A stretch of 64,000 nt of DNA from Hippopus hippopus (lineage: Eukaryota > Mollusca > Bivalvia > Cardiida > Cardiidae): contig OX328101.1 in assembly GCA_946811185.2 (NCBI GenBank), positions 33,960,122 to 34,024,121 on the forward strand, read 5' to 3'. Positions 33,404 through 45,400 of the stretch are shown here, piece by piece. A model generated the notes under the pieces. It made no database searches. It was not told the origin of the DNA and worked only from the letters and a program-made list of their open reading frames with translations. Each line of letters starts with the position of its first letter. Positions within the stretch are counted from its first letter, which is position 1. A program made the translations under genes and the position numbers.

Positions 33404-36400
33404 CTGAAATTATTTCAAAACAATATTGGGTTTGTATTTAAGGCCAGGTTAAAGAAGTTAAAGCTATTGCCGATAGCTCAGCTGGTTACGCTCAGGACTT
33501 GAAACGCTAAAATCGATGGTTCAGTCCCCAAAAGCTTGGTCAATTTTTGGCCAATTTTACCACATTTACTCAAGTGTTTCCTGTTTTTCACGAGGCTCTG
33601 TTCAGTGCCATGCCCATGGGCAATTCCTAAAAGAAGTGAGTCGCTCCGATAAGGAAGATCGAACTGAACTACGCTGTCGATCCTCTATTTCTACCATTAA
33701 GCCATTGTGAACCATTCGAATCAAGTTTTGAACTACTCACTGAGTATGAACAGTACGCTGTAAAACTTAAGCAAAAGGCTGGGGATTCAGAGACTGTAAT
33801 CCAAGATCAGACTTCTTGGACGTGCAGACTGATCTTGATTCATACTCTCCGCAAACGACATTTCAGTGGTCGTGCTCAGAAGGATCTGAGCCAAGAAAGT
33901 GTATTATATAACGCATACCGTCGGTGAGCGGAGGCTTCTCCAACTCTTTGATGAGTTTCATCTTCCTCTTCATCTTTCTCTTACAACAACAGCACACCAT
34001 AAGGGACAAGATGAGAACCAACACGAAAAAGCCAATTCCGGAACCAATCAGAATAGGTAACAAATACTCCTTCATTCTCATCTCCTGCACGTGGACCTCG
34101 TGCTGGATTGCTTCTTGCATAGCTTGAGCAGATGACATTGATTCTGTTGGCTTGCTTTCGACAGTTGGTTTCTCCTCGGCCACGGCTGGAGTTTCGGGTT
34201 GCTTTTCAGCAACAGCTACAAAGGAAAAGTGTTTATTGATGATAAATTTCTGGGCAGTCTAAGCGTCAAACATACAGGCTACTTTTAGATGTACCACCAA
34301 TTAGTACAAGTAATAGAAATGAGAAATATGTCCATGTCAAGGAGAAGACAAATTATCTCTTTTAGTGATATTGAAAACACCGTGAGGGATGACAGTGTTT
34401 TCTTGCACCATGCCCCTGTTCGAAAATGGTTTTCGCTCAGTTCATTGTGTATAATGATTGATAAACTCCCCGCCCTAACTAATTTCATCTAATTTCATTT
34501 GATATCTTTTACACAAGAAGACCTGGAATGGTACAAACCCCCTCCCCCCGTAGGACAAATTTTAGCATCCAGAGGACAACTAGAAGAAGCACTCGATCAA
34601 ATAAATGAACCATGCTTTGTGAAAAGGGGGCTTAATGCATCTGCGAAAAGTATCGACTCAGGTCAGCCTGCGCAGTCCGCGCAGGCTGACCTGAGCCGAA
34701 ACTTTTCACTATGATTCAATTTTCTGTATGTCCAAGGACCACTCTACCTCATGATTCTATTGGTTGTTAGACAAAATAAATTTCATGGATCCATAATTAT
34801 GTGATGGCTTACTTGGTATAATGCATCACGGAGATACAATAAGCCCCCTTTTGCCAGAGCATGGCCCAAATAATTTTATATGATACAAGTACTTACGGAT
34901 TGCGTCCACGCTTTCCACGGTTGCAATGGTTTCAGATTTCTTTCCTTCCGTTGATGACATAGCTGGTTGTACTTCCGGAGCAGTCTGGGTGTCTGTCGGC
35001 ACTGAAACATCAAAGTTGGTAGATATGAGATGCTTTTTTTCTATCGCTAAACCTTAATCAAATGATTTACAATGCTCCTGTTGTAATGAGAATAAATGTT
35101 ACTTCACTGTAAATGCGAAAAATAAACGGTCAAAAGAAAAGTTGGTTGAATTAGGCAATATGTATAGGCAACGGTCGGCGCTGAATTCTATTTTCTAAAA
35201 TGTCGATGATGTCAGAGGAAGAATGTGGATTTTCGCTTCTCAATGGTTGAGACGTTTAATTTATTTCTAATCAAGAAGGTTTTGTTGTAGTGACCATGGC
35301 CAAGGACTTATGCAAAGTTCAACCATAGAGATGATACGAGTTAGTACGGTTTTGAAGTTACGTAAAAGAAATTGCATTGAAAACGGTGTAAAGCCCCTTT
35401 CAAATCAAGTAAGATACGTACCACTCAATACCCGCAACTCACACATGCTTCGTACAGTTTCGGCTGTTTCCGTTAGCATATCACGTGCAACAACAGCGTC
35501 GTTGGTGTGGGTACAGTCCTTAAGTTCATTATCAATGCATTCAAAGATAGCACTTTCAGCTCTAAAAGAAAAAAAGACGAAACAGTTCTTTATTTATTTA
35601 TTTGACCTATTATCACACAAGTAATATTTTAAATGTCTCCGAAAATAATTCTTTTTTAAAACAATATCGAGAAAAAGAGCAGGGCGCATTACCATCAAGA
35701 CAATATTCTGCCCCAAAACGGCAACCAGTGACACGAGTCATGATGTTTGATAATTTCTTATTCTTCTTTACAAGAAAGAGTGATAGGTAGAGAAATCTAT
35801 CTAAATTCATTAAGTTCTACCATAACTTAACACTGGTTTCTGCAAGAAATGACAGGTTTACTTCTCAGTAGTTTCAGTACTTTGATTTTTCGTTTCCGCC
35901 TCAACAACCTGACGCTGTAGTTAGAATAATTTTTCTTTATCTTGAGATGTCAATCTAGATCTAGTAAGTGCAAACTTAATGCTAATTTGATTCAATTGCT
36001 ACGTGGAAATTTGAATGCTCATCGTTTTAAGACATGTTCACACACAGATATTTTTTTGTCTTTTTCGCACCAGTCCACGTTTGGAAATCTTGGGGAGGCG
36101 CAATTGCCTATCACAGGTGATTTCTCTCTCTCTAATGACTCTTTAACATTTTTCCATGTACATGTATGAAATCTTAAAATCAGTATCCCCAATTTACCCC
36201 CTTTTTTTCAGACCCTGGGGATGAAGGGTTTTGAAAACACATTGAGAAAACTGGAGCGGCCTTTTCTACCGTTCAAGGTACAAATTCAACCACTCGGATC
36301 TTATCTTTGTTGTCTGGTATTACTTTCGATGAGGAAAAGGTCTACATTCTTGTCGACCTTTGAACAATGAACTCTTAGACTGCACGAACTGCCGTGCATT

Positions 36401-39400
36401 CTGATCTTCGATCTAAACTGTCCAATACGGCAGAGAACAACTCTGAATTCTCAACACTTTAGCTTCCCCTATTGGCAGGACATTTTATTTTCTATTAATT
36501 CAACAATTTAAGTCTAGCTCTTTACCAAACGACAAAATCGAAGTCTGGTCTAAACTGATATGATTTGCACAACCCATGGGATTCATCTTTGAAAGGATAG
36601 TAAACATAGTCGGAAAAGGAGAAAATGCTGTTTACCAGCATTTTCTCCTTTTCCTACGATGTTTTCAAACGCGTTCTTTCTAAGGGTTGTTTAAACTTGG
36701 GATTGTGTGGTAAAGGGTTAACGGGATATATTTTCTTACCTGCAGAGAAGTAGAGAAATATCATCATTGAAAGGCTCGAAAGCTGTCATTAAGTTCGGGA
36801 CATCTATATTGCTCTTTTTGAGACAGGTCTGAACAGCGGTTTCTAGCTTGGCGATGCAGGAGTTAGGATTATCTAGAGAAAATCGAAAGTTATAACAGTA
36901 ACGATAAATAACATTCGCAATAACTAACAGGTACAATAACAAGTGCAATAACAATATCGATGAACAGTTCGTGTAACTGCAGATTATAATGATAATGAGA
37001 GAAATACTAAAATTTATAAAACAATACCAAAAGAAATAAACAGCAATCGTTTGATTGCTTGGTTGCTTTTTTACACCTCTTTAAATCGTATTTAAAAGAC
37101 ATCATCAATTCTGTTACTCATTCATTCTCGTATTTTACTAGTCTGTATTGCTAGGATTCTCGTATGTCTTGCCAAACGACACTGACGCCTGCAATAAGGC
37201 TTAATACATCAAAACCTAGGAAAAAATTACGGCAAATGGAGATATTGCCACAATGGGCTCAAAATTCTGTCAGCTGCAAGTCGAAAACTGTCGGATGTAG
37301 GTTTCAGTGTTTTCCTCTGTATTAGGCAACGTGTTGTTTGCATTGTGGTTATTTTTTTTTTTGTAGTTTCGTATTACGAAGTATTGTTTTATCTTGCTAT
37401 AAGAAGACTAAATAATATATGGGAAAAACATCGTGAAAAAGTAAAAAAAAACCCAAACGTATTGTGGTACTGCTATTTCAAATAAGATGTTCATGATTAC
37501 GAAAGAAACCGGAAAACTGTTCCCTAATAAGATAATATTTATAACACTTTAATTTCTGAAATAGAAATGTATTCCGTCATAATATAGTTTAATTTTGCCC
37601 TAACATTGAAAACTAAAATAGACACGTTGATTATGTCAGTAATTTATTGTTACTCTGCCGTCACTTTGAAGCCTTCGAATGCCACGTGTGAGTATGAGGT
37701 GTTTTTGCAGGTAGTGTAGATCGGGATCAGACTGCACAGACCGTGCAGTCTGATCTTGGTTCGGCACTGCCCGATATTATCAAGTCGAACAGACATCGTT
37801 TCAAGATTAAAGTCTTTGTCTAAGTCTTGAAATAACTTTGTCGCTATATTAAGCATTCTGTGTCTGGCATATAATTTTCAATTTTGAAAAATTGCTTGTG
37901 CAACACACTGAAACGCATCAAACAGTAGATTTCATTCGCACTCGTGCAAGTTCAGTGACTGCCTTTTTTTAACCCTTAGGCTGCTAAGCGCGACTCACTG
38001 ACCTTTTGCAGACAGTGTAGATCAAGATCAGACTGCACAGAACGTGCAGTCTGATCTTAGATCTACACTGTCTGATGAGGAGTTATTTTTCACCTTAAAA
38101 TAAGTTTGAATGAAATAGCATTATTAAGGTTTTTACTATCGACATTTAACTTACTAAGCAGGATAAGGGTAAGTACATTTCCAACAAAAGTGTTTATTGT
38201 GCGGCTATATTATTATTTTTTTTTAATTCCGTATAAAGTTTGCAAACAGTGGGGATAGTTTTGTGCATTTCCGTCTGAATCAATTTTGTTTACTTTTTCA
38301 GCGCAAATTATATGCACTCGACCTCGTTCGACGTCTACTGAAATTTAGAAAGGTTTTCATCTAATGACTTGACAAAAACGGCGGGCACATACTGTGCAGT
38401 CTGATCGAAATCTATACCGTCCGCAAAAGCCCCTGTTTTCGTCTTTAGCACCGACAGGGTTAAAAACAGTCTTGTAAATCATCAATAATTTGTATAAACC
38501 GATGTTGAACACGTGGAATTATGTTAAAAATCCAAATGACAAACCGGATCGTAACGATCAATTTCTCTTTCAGCTATTAAAAGTAGTAAATGTTTCTAGA
38601 AGCAGTCTTGTCCCCCTCGCCTCAACTCGGCTGATTCCGTGACTACATCTCAACGGATTAGCCGAAGATTGCCGAATGGGTCTGCTCCCAGACGAAAACC
38701 GTCTATATTGTGTAATTTGACACCAAGCATGGTCATAACCCATTCAGGGCTTTCATCGAAACGGGCTTTTGCAGACGTCATAGATCAAGATTAGACGACA
38801 TAGAACGTGCAGTCTGATCTTGTATCTCTACCATCTACTTCTTTTGTCTTGCTCAAAAGACTAGGAAATAAATCTATCTCTCAGGTTCAGCGGACTACAT
38901 CTTCCACCGGAGAAAGAGGTCCAGTTCACATACTTGGTGCTGAAAGAATACATCTTAAGTAATGACAGAACGAATAATTACATTTCGCCAGAAGAACGTC
39001 ATGAAATAGTCTTCAAAAAGGGTAAAAAAAAAACAATTTTATGTAATATGACATTGATTTGACAGTGGAGTCATTCCTGTCCTGGGGCTTACACCTGAGA
39101 AAAGTCTAGAAACCAAGTTATCTATCGTGCGAAGCCAATCAATATACTTGTTTCTTTGTAAAGTGTTTAACACCGTTTTCAATATTGTTTCATTTATATC
39201 GCGGAAGCCAGTGCACCCACCCATGCTTTCCTGGAGATTCTTTTTCCAATACTTCGCACAATATTCTTTCCTTCCATTTTCTTCAATGTAAAAAAAAAGA
39301 CTCCTTTCACCAAACGTTTTTACTTTGCGCCAACTTCATTTGTTTAGGTTCAAAGTTTACATGTACAACAATGGGTTACTTCGTAATTGTATCAGGATAT

Positions 39401-42400
39401 TAACAATTATCTCTTTATCTAGACATAATATTCACATTGCTAACAAAAGAAGAACTACCTCATGAATACAGGCGAGTTGTGCTCCGTGAAAAGGGAGCTT
39501 GAAGCTTGATACATTTGCAAAAAGTATCGACCCAGGTTAGCCTCCGCAGTCCGCGGAAGCTAACTAAGGTCGAAAACTTTTGCTTTTTGTCAATTTTCGA
39601 CAAATGTTAGACAAAATGGATTTTATGGACCCATCATCATGTGATGACTTGCTTGGTATCATGCATCACGGAGATGCACTCAACCTCCTTTTGCCAGAGC
39701 TATACTTTCGCTATCATTTTAGTCACTATATGGCCTGCAACACGCAAAAAAGGGGCATTCGGACATTTGCGTAAAGTGTCATCTCGGATCAGCCTGCGCA
39801 CTTCGCGCAGGCTAATCCGAAATGACACTTTCCGTTTTTATGTAGTTTTCTGTTTTTCGCAAATCTACTGTGGGAGAAAATCTAATGTAGTCGTAAAGTT
39901 CCGTCTCGGATCAGCCTGCGCGGACTGCGCAGGCTGATCCGAGACGACACTTTACGCAAATGTCCGAATATCCCTTTTAGCGTGTTGCAGGCCATATATA
40001 CTGAACCAAAAAAGAAACTTCCCCTGTGTTTAAGTGCAAATGCAATGTTATTAAAAAAAAATCAAAATGTCAGATGACCTACATATATTCGGGCGAACGA
40101 TTATGTGTCCGATAAAACAAATTTTAACTCGATTGAAAGCATTTTGCAGAAGAAACCCGCTGAAAGCGATTTTCACGTGCATGCATGGACCAGTATAATT
40201 CGTGTATATTTTTTTAAACCTTTCAGTCTAATTTTATAGACTTTCATGTCAATAAGAAAAAGACGTTGAAAAAAATTAAATTCTTTTTAGTTTTCTTTAT
40301 TTTTGATATGCCTAGAATTCCACAAAATTTACGCGAACGTGCCATTGGCATGCTTAATGCTGGTATGACGATGAATGCTGTTGCTATGAATATTGGATGT
40401 TCTACTCGTGCTATTCGACACCTTAGGCAACGTTTTCAAGCAACAGGGCGTACGGAAGATCGACCACGTAGTGGACGTCCTCGCGTCACGACGCGCGGCC
40501 AAGACCGCTATATTCGGAACACCCACCTGCGCAATCGCTTCCAAACTGCCACAGCCACTGCTGCTAACACCCCTGGTACACATAACAGCCGTATATCTGC
40601 CCAAACTGTGCGCAATCGCTTGCGCGAGGGTGGGCTACGTGCACGTCGTCCATACGTTGGTTGTGTTTTGACGCGACGTCACCGCGTAAATCGTGTTAAT
40701 TGGGCACGTACACACCAACGCTGGCTTAGACAACAATGGAATAGCGTTCTTTTCTCTGACGAGTCGAGGTTTTCCATTAATCGAGGTGATGACAGGGTTC
40801 GAGTATACCGTAGGAGAAATGAACGTTATGCAGACTGTTGCGTACTTGAACGAGATCGTTTTGGGGGTGGGGGTTCTGTCTTGGTCTGGGCGGGCATTGC
40901 ACATGGCTTTCGCACTAATCTCGTCGTTATCGAAGGGAATTTGAATGCCCAACGCTACCGAGATGAAATTCTTGCGAGGCACGTTATCCCACTGTTTCAA
41001 AATAATGCCAATATCACTCTTTTTCAGCATGATAATGCCACAAGCCATACAGCTAGGGACAATGTGAATTTCCTCAGGGCGAATAACATTGCATTTATTA
41101 ATGACTGGCCTGCCAAAAGCCCTGATCTGAATCCCATTGAACACCTTTGGGATAATTTGGACCAGCGTGTTAGACGTCGCCCTATTCTACCGTCAAACGT
41201 CATTCAGCTAAGACAAGCCTTAATTCAGGAATGGAACAACATTCCACAAGCCGAAATCAATACACTTATTCGTTCTATGCGCCAACGATGCCAGGCTGTC
41301 CTTCATGCTGAAGGTGGTCATACCCGGTATTAATTTGTGATTTTGGTGAGCGACCCCTTCCGCATTTTAACTACCATTTCACTACTTTTGGATAAACCCT
41401 CAGCAATAATTTTTTTCACACAAAGTCGCAATAAAATACTCTTTCAATGCATATAAATCTAGTTTAATCCTGATTTTCATATTTGTGTATATCTGCACTT
41501 AAACACAGGGGAAGTTTCTTTTTTGGTTCAGTATATATAAACGTTTCCGAAAAACATTTTTTAAAAATATTTTTTTCTCTTTTCCACTTAATACATTTGT
41601 TTCTGTTAACATAGGCGCCTGTCTACCATTTGTACTGCCAAAGCACGTGTGCATTTATAGTCTGCAATAAATAATTTGCCATTTATGGAAAATTTACGAA
41701 GTCGCCATAAGAGTAACACCAGGGGATAACAGAGGATAAGCACATAAATAAGAGAGCACTGGGTGTGACAGGCAGATTGACGTAAACTGACATATTACAT
41801 TAACATTCATGAATAATAAACCATGTATGAATTTACTGCTAAATTTCAAAATTAAGTACCTTTATTCTGGCTCCATAATTTGTATTAAACCATTTACATT
41901 GCCCTTTGCACGTATTCACCAAAGATTTTTAATACTAGTATAACTTCTAAACCAAATGTCGATAATTTTCTAAATATGAACGTAACGGATTTTTTTTTAT
42001 AGGCTAAGCCAAATTTGTAGATCTAGAATAAGACTAAAAATACAATTTAGAATGGTTGGTGAATACTGACCCTTGTTTTAGGGGACAGTGTAAATCAAGA
42101 TTGTTTGCACATTGATACACACCATTCTATATTTTAAGATACATGTACAGTATATTGTTTAGATGTTTCCTGCTGAGATCAAACGTCGAATGAATTTCTA
42201 GGCAGTCCGGGAATTCGGAAACAATGTAAACAAGCAATTTCGTTGAAATGAGATCCCCCGCCGAAAAATTTACTTGACTGCGTAACTTAAAATCGCTCCT
42301 AGTCGGCCATTTTTCATCGAAAGAAAAAAAAAGTGTATCGGCGGAATGGGTTACTGTACACATGTATAAAGTTTCACGAAATTCCGTCCAATGGTATTGG

Positions 42401-45400
42401 AGATATTCTCCCGGACGGACACACGGACGGACGGACGGAAGGATGGACAACACTAAAACTATATCCCTCCGCCTTCGGCGGGGGGATAACAAGTAGTCGC
42501 ATTGAGATGGGCTGAACGAGACTACGAATACACAGTTTTCTCAGGCAAAATACCTAGTACGACGCATATCCACTCTTCTTCTTGTCATATAGTCCATCTA
42601 AATTGAAAGACAAAGGTCTACAGTTCTGACTTCCATGTACTGAATTTGGCGACGAAAGTCTGTAGTGTCTAGAGGCTATAAACTAAATTAAAGTACGAAT
42701 AGCCACAGTTCACTTTAGTTTAATCTTGCAAATGCTTTAGTATGGCTAAGTCTAAAATTTTGTCGTCAAGTTAAAAGTTAAGAAAATTCAAATAGGACCT
42801 ACCTTGATTTAAAGGTCCTTCCTCCACAACCAAATCGGGCATTTGGATAGGTTGATCTGGCAGATTCACTTGAATGTTACCGGGCGCTTGCGTCTCCTGC
42901 CTCTCAGGAACGTTGAATCCTTCTTGTGAGTGCATCTGATCAAACTCGTTCTGAGAGGCTTGTGGCCCTTGGCTCTGGTATTGGTTACTGCTCACAGTTG
43001 GTTCAGGGATCTGAGGAAACTTTACCATTCCAGGCTGATCGGGATACATTGGTTGGGCTCTTGGGTTTGATGGAATCTGTGGAACTTGTGGATGATATTC
43101 TGGCATTCTTCTGAAAGGACTGAATGGTACGCGATTGGACAATATTCTCATTGGGTTTTCTTTTGGGGGTTCCTGGTTTGGTTCCTGCTTTGGCTGGACA
43201 CCGTTAAACGAGTTTCGTTGGAAAGGGAACTTTTGGAATGTCATTACCATTGGTCCTTGAAATAGGCGTGGTTTAAAGATCTTGATAATTCTTGATATCG
43301 GAGGTCTTGGAAGAAATCGGTCCTTGGGAGGCTGATCCAGTTTGTTGAATCGAAGGAAAGCGACCTTGGGTTTTACTGGTTCACGTCTCATCTTGTATAG
43401 ATTCATGAATGGAAACATTGGTGGTCTGCTTGGCAGTCTAAATGGACGTCTAAATGGGGGCCTGAAAGGCGCATTGAAAGGTTCTCTAAAAGGTGCCTTG
43501 AAAGGTGGCCTGAAGGGTGGTCTGAATGGCGTTCTAAAGGGGGGTCTGAACGGTAGTCTAAATGGTGGTCTGAAGGGTAGCCTGAAAGGCTGTCTCAGTG
43601 GCTGGCGCATTTTGTTTAGATTCATCAGCATCATGTTTCGGCGCTGCTGCATGGTTTCCTTTGCTCTCTGAACCATGTTGTCACGGAACTTGGCGGCCAT
43701 GTCTATCATGTTTGGCAGGGGGCGGCGGAACTCCGGCTGGAACATGGGTCTGTCATTCAGTCCGGTTTCTGTAAATAGGACTGTCGTATTATCGAAAAGA
43801 AATTTACTGCACTTATCAACTAGACTGCTACTAAAATTAAGATTCGTTTCTGTCTCACAGATGAACGAATATTGTTTAGGTTCTGTTTGTGTTGGAGAGC
43901 AATGATTAGTTTCCGTTTTTACCAAAAAAGGCAACATTCTTTCATCACTGTTTCAGGGAATATGATCCTAAATTGGTAAGACGAAAAATAGCAAATAATG
44001 GCATGTTTCTAGAAAGATATCATCGACTCGGAGTGATTTATGTAAGTTGTACAACTTGTTTCGCCGTAGATGTACATTAAAACATAGACTAAATGTTTGC
44101 CATACGAAAAGACAGTAGACTCGTCCATATTGAAAGCATTTGAGGTGGACAAGTTAACCTTTAATCTGCTAAATAAGTTTAATGAAACTTTCCAGCCGAA
44201 AGTAACACCTCGAACAGAGCTATTTCAAACTTATTTTTAGGAGAGAAAATATCTACTTATCGGACAATGTAGATTCAAGATCAGACTGCGCTTTGAGTCG
44301 CACTTAATAGCCTAAAAGATTAAATGTTGCTCAAATGATGGGATATGTCAATGATAGAGTTGAAGACATTGTGGGAAAATAGGAGAAAATGGTGATTATT
44401 ATCATTTTCTCTTTTTTCTGACAATGTTTCCGAAAGCCTTCTTTCTCAGGGCCGTCAATACACGGACATTTTTGGTTAAATAGGTTTACCACGAGGACTA
44501 CAATAAATTTGTACATGTGATAGTATTGGCCTTGAAACAGCATAGTATGAAAAGCCTACTTACTTATCGAACATTTACCAAATTTGTCCATGACGTATCC
44601 AGGGCAGCATGTCTGTATCCTATGTGGACGATACACTCGCTCCCGCAGGTAGCTTATGCACATTGGACCGAACGGACTGACGGGAAGAAAGAAACCGGAA
44701 AGAAATTTTAGTGTACAATAATGTTTAGAGTTTTGATCTTGAAAAAAATTAAGAAAAAAAAGATGTGAACAACAGTAAAATTACTTATTCTGAGCAATGT
44801 AGCCATTTTTCCACTAACATTTAAATGCTCAGAGGTGCTGGTCAAAAGCTAATAAAAATCTGTGTGCAACGAAGTCCTTCTGTTCCAAACCTAACATACT
44901 CGGTAACTGGACAATTCGTTCCCAGACAATTCGTACCTTACAATTCGTTGGCTTGGGAGTTTATTCTTAGCCCACGAGAATGGTTGTCCTAGAAATTCGA
45001 ATTCCTCCCTTACACCAAATACCCGAAATGAAAGGACAGAAAAAACTGTGACAAAAGGAGAACATGTTGGTTACCATCATTTTCTCTTTTTCCCCTCAAT
45101 GTTTTCAAATCTCCTCTATTTTCAGGATCGTTATAGGTATAATTCGGTTAAGGGCTAAACAAAAAATAATAAATAACAAACAAATAAACGACCAAACAAT
45201 CAAATTGTCCAAGACTTACCTCATGTATGTTTTAAGTATAGGAACCCCTTCCATACGTTTGAAACACGGGTACTGCGTCAAACGGTTCATATAGAACGGC
45301 TTTCTGGTTAGAGTGAAACATTTTTTGTCGTCAGTTCGAACCCCGAACTTACCCAAGAGTTGCTTGATGGGTGATTCACGGGGCGACTGCTGAAACTGCT

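Noticed and set aside
33469..33540. tRNA gene
   Set aside because: A and B boxes are present, but the acceptor stem does not pair and a SINE body follows.
34499..34714. Frame with GLNASAKSIDSGQPAQSAQA
   Set aside because: It is the translation of an F4 palindrome. The same peptide recurs wherever F4 occurs (31.9, 45.5 kb).
35685..35760. Candidate extra exon of the membrane-protein gene (TRVTGCRFGAEYCLD)
   Set aside because: It lacks a pyrimidine tract and acceptor, and its end phase does not fit exon 6.
40635..41144. 169-residue antisense frame in the transposon
   Set aside because: Shadow of the transposase gene, no family resemblance.
42127..42492. 121-residue - strand frame
   Set aside because: It begins in the hairpin and GTCCGTCC part of an interspersed repeat and has no splice or domain support.
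43342..43671. Antisense frame rich in GLKGSLKGALKG
   Set aside because: Mirror of the PFRx tandem repeat in exon 4.
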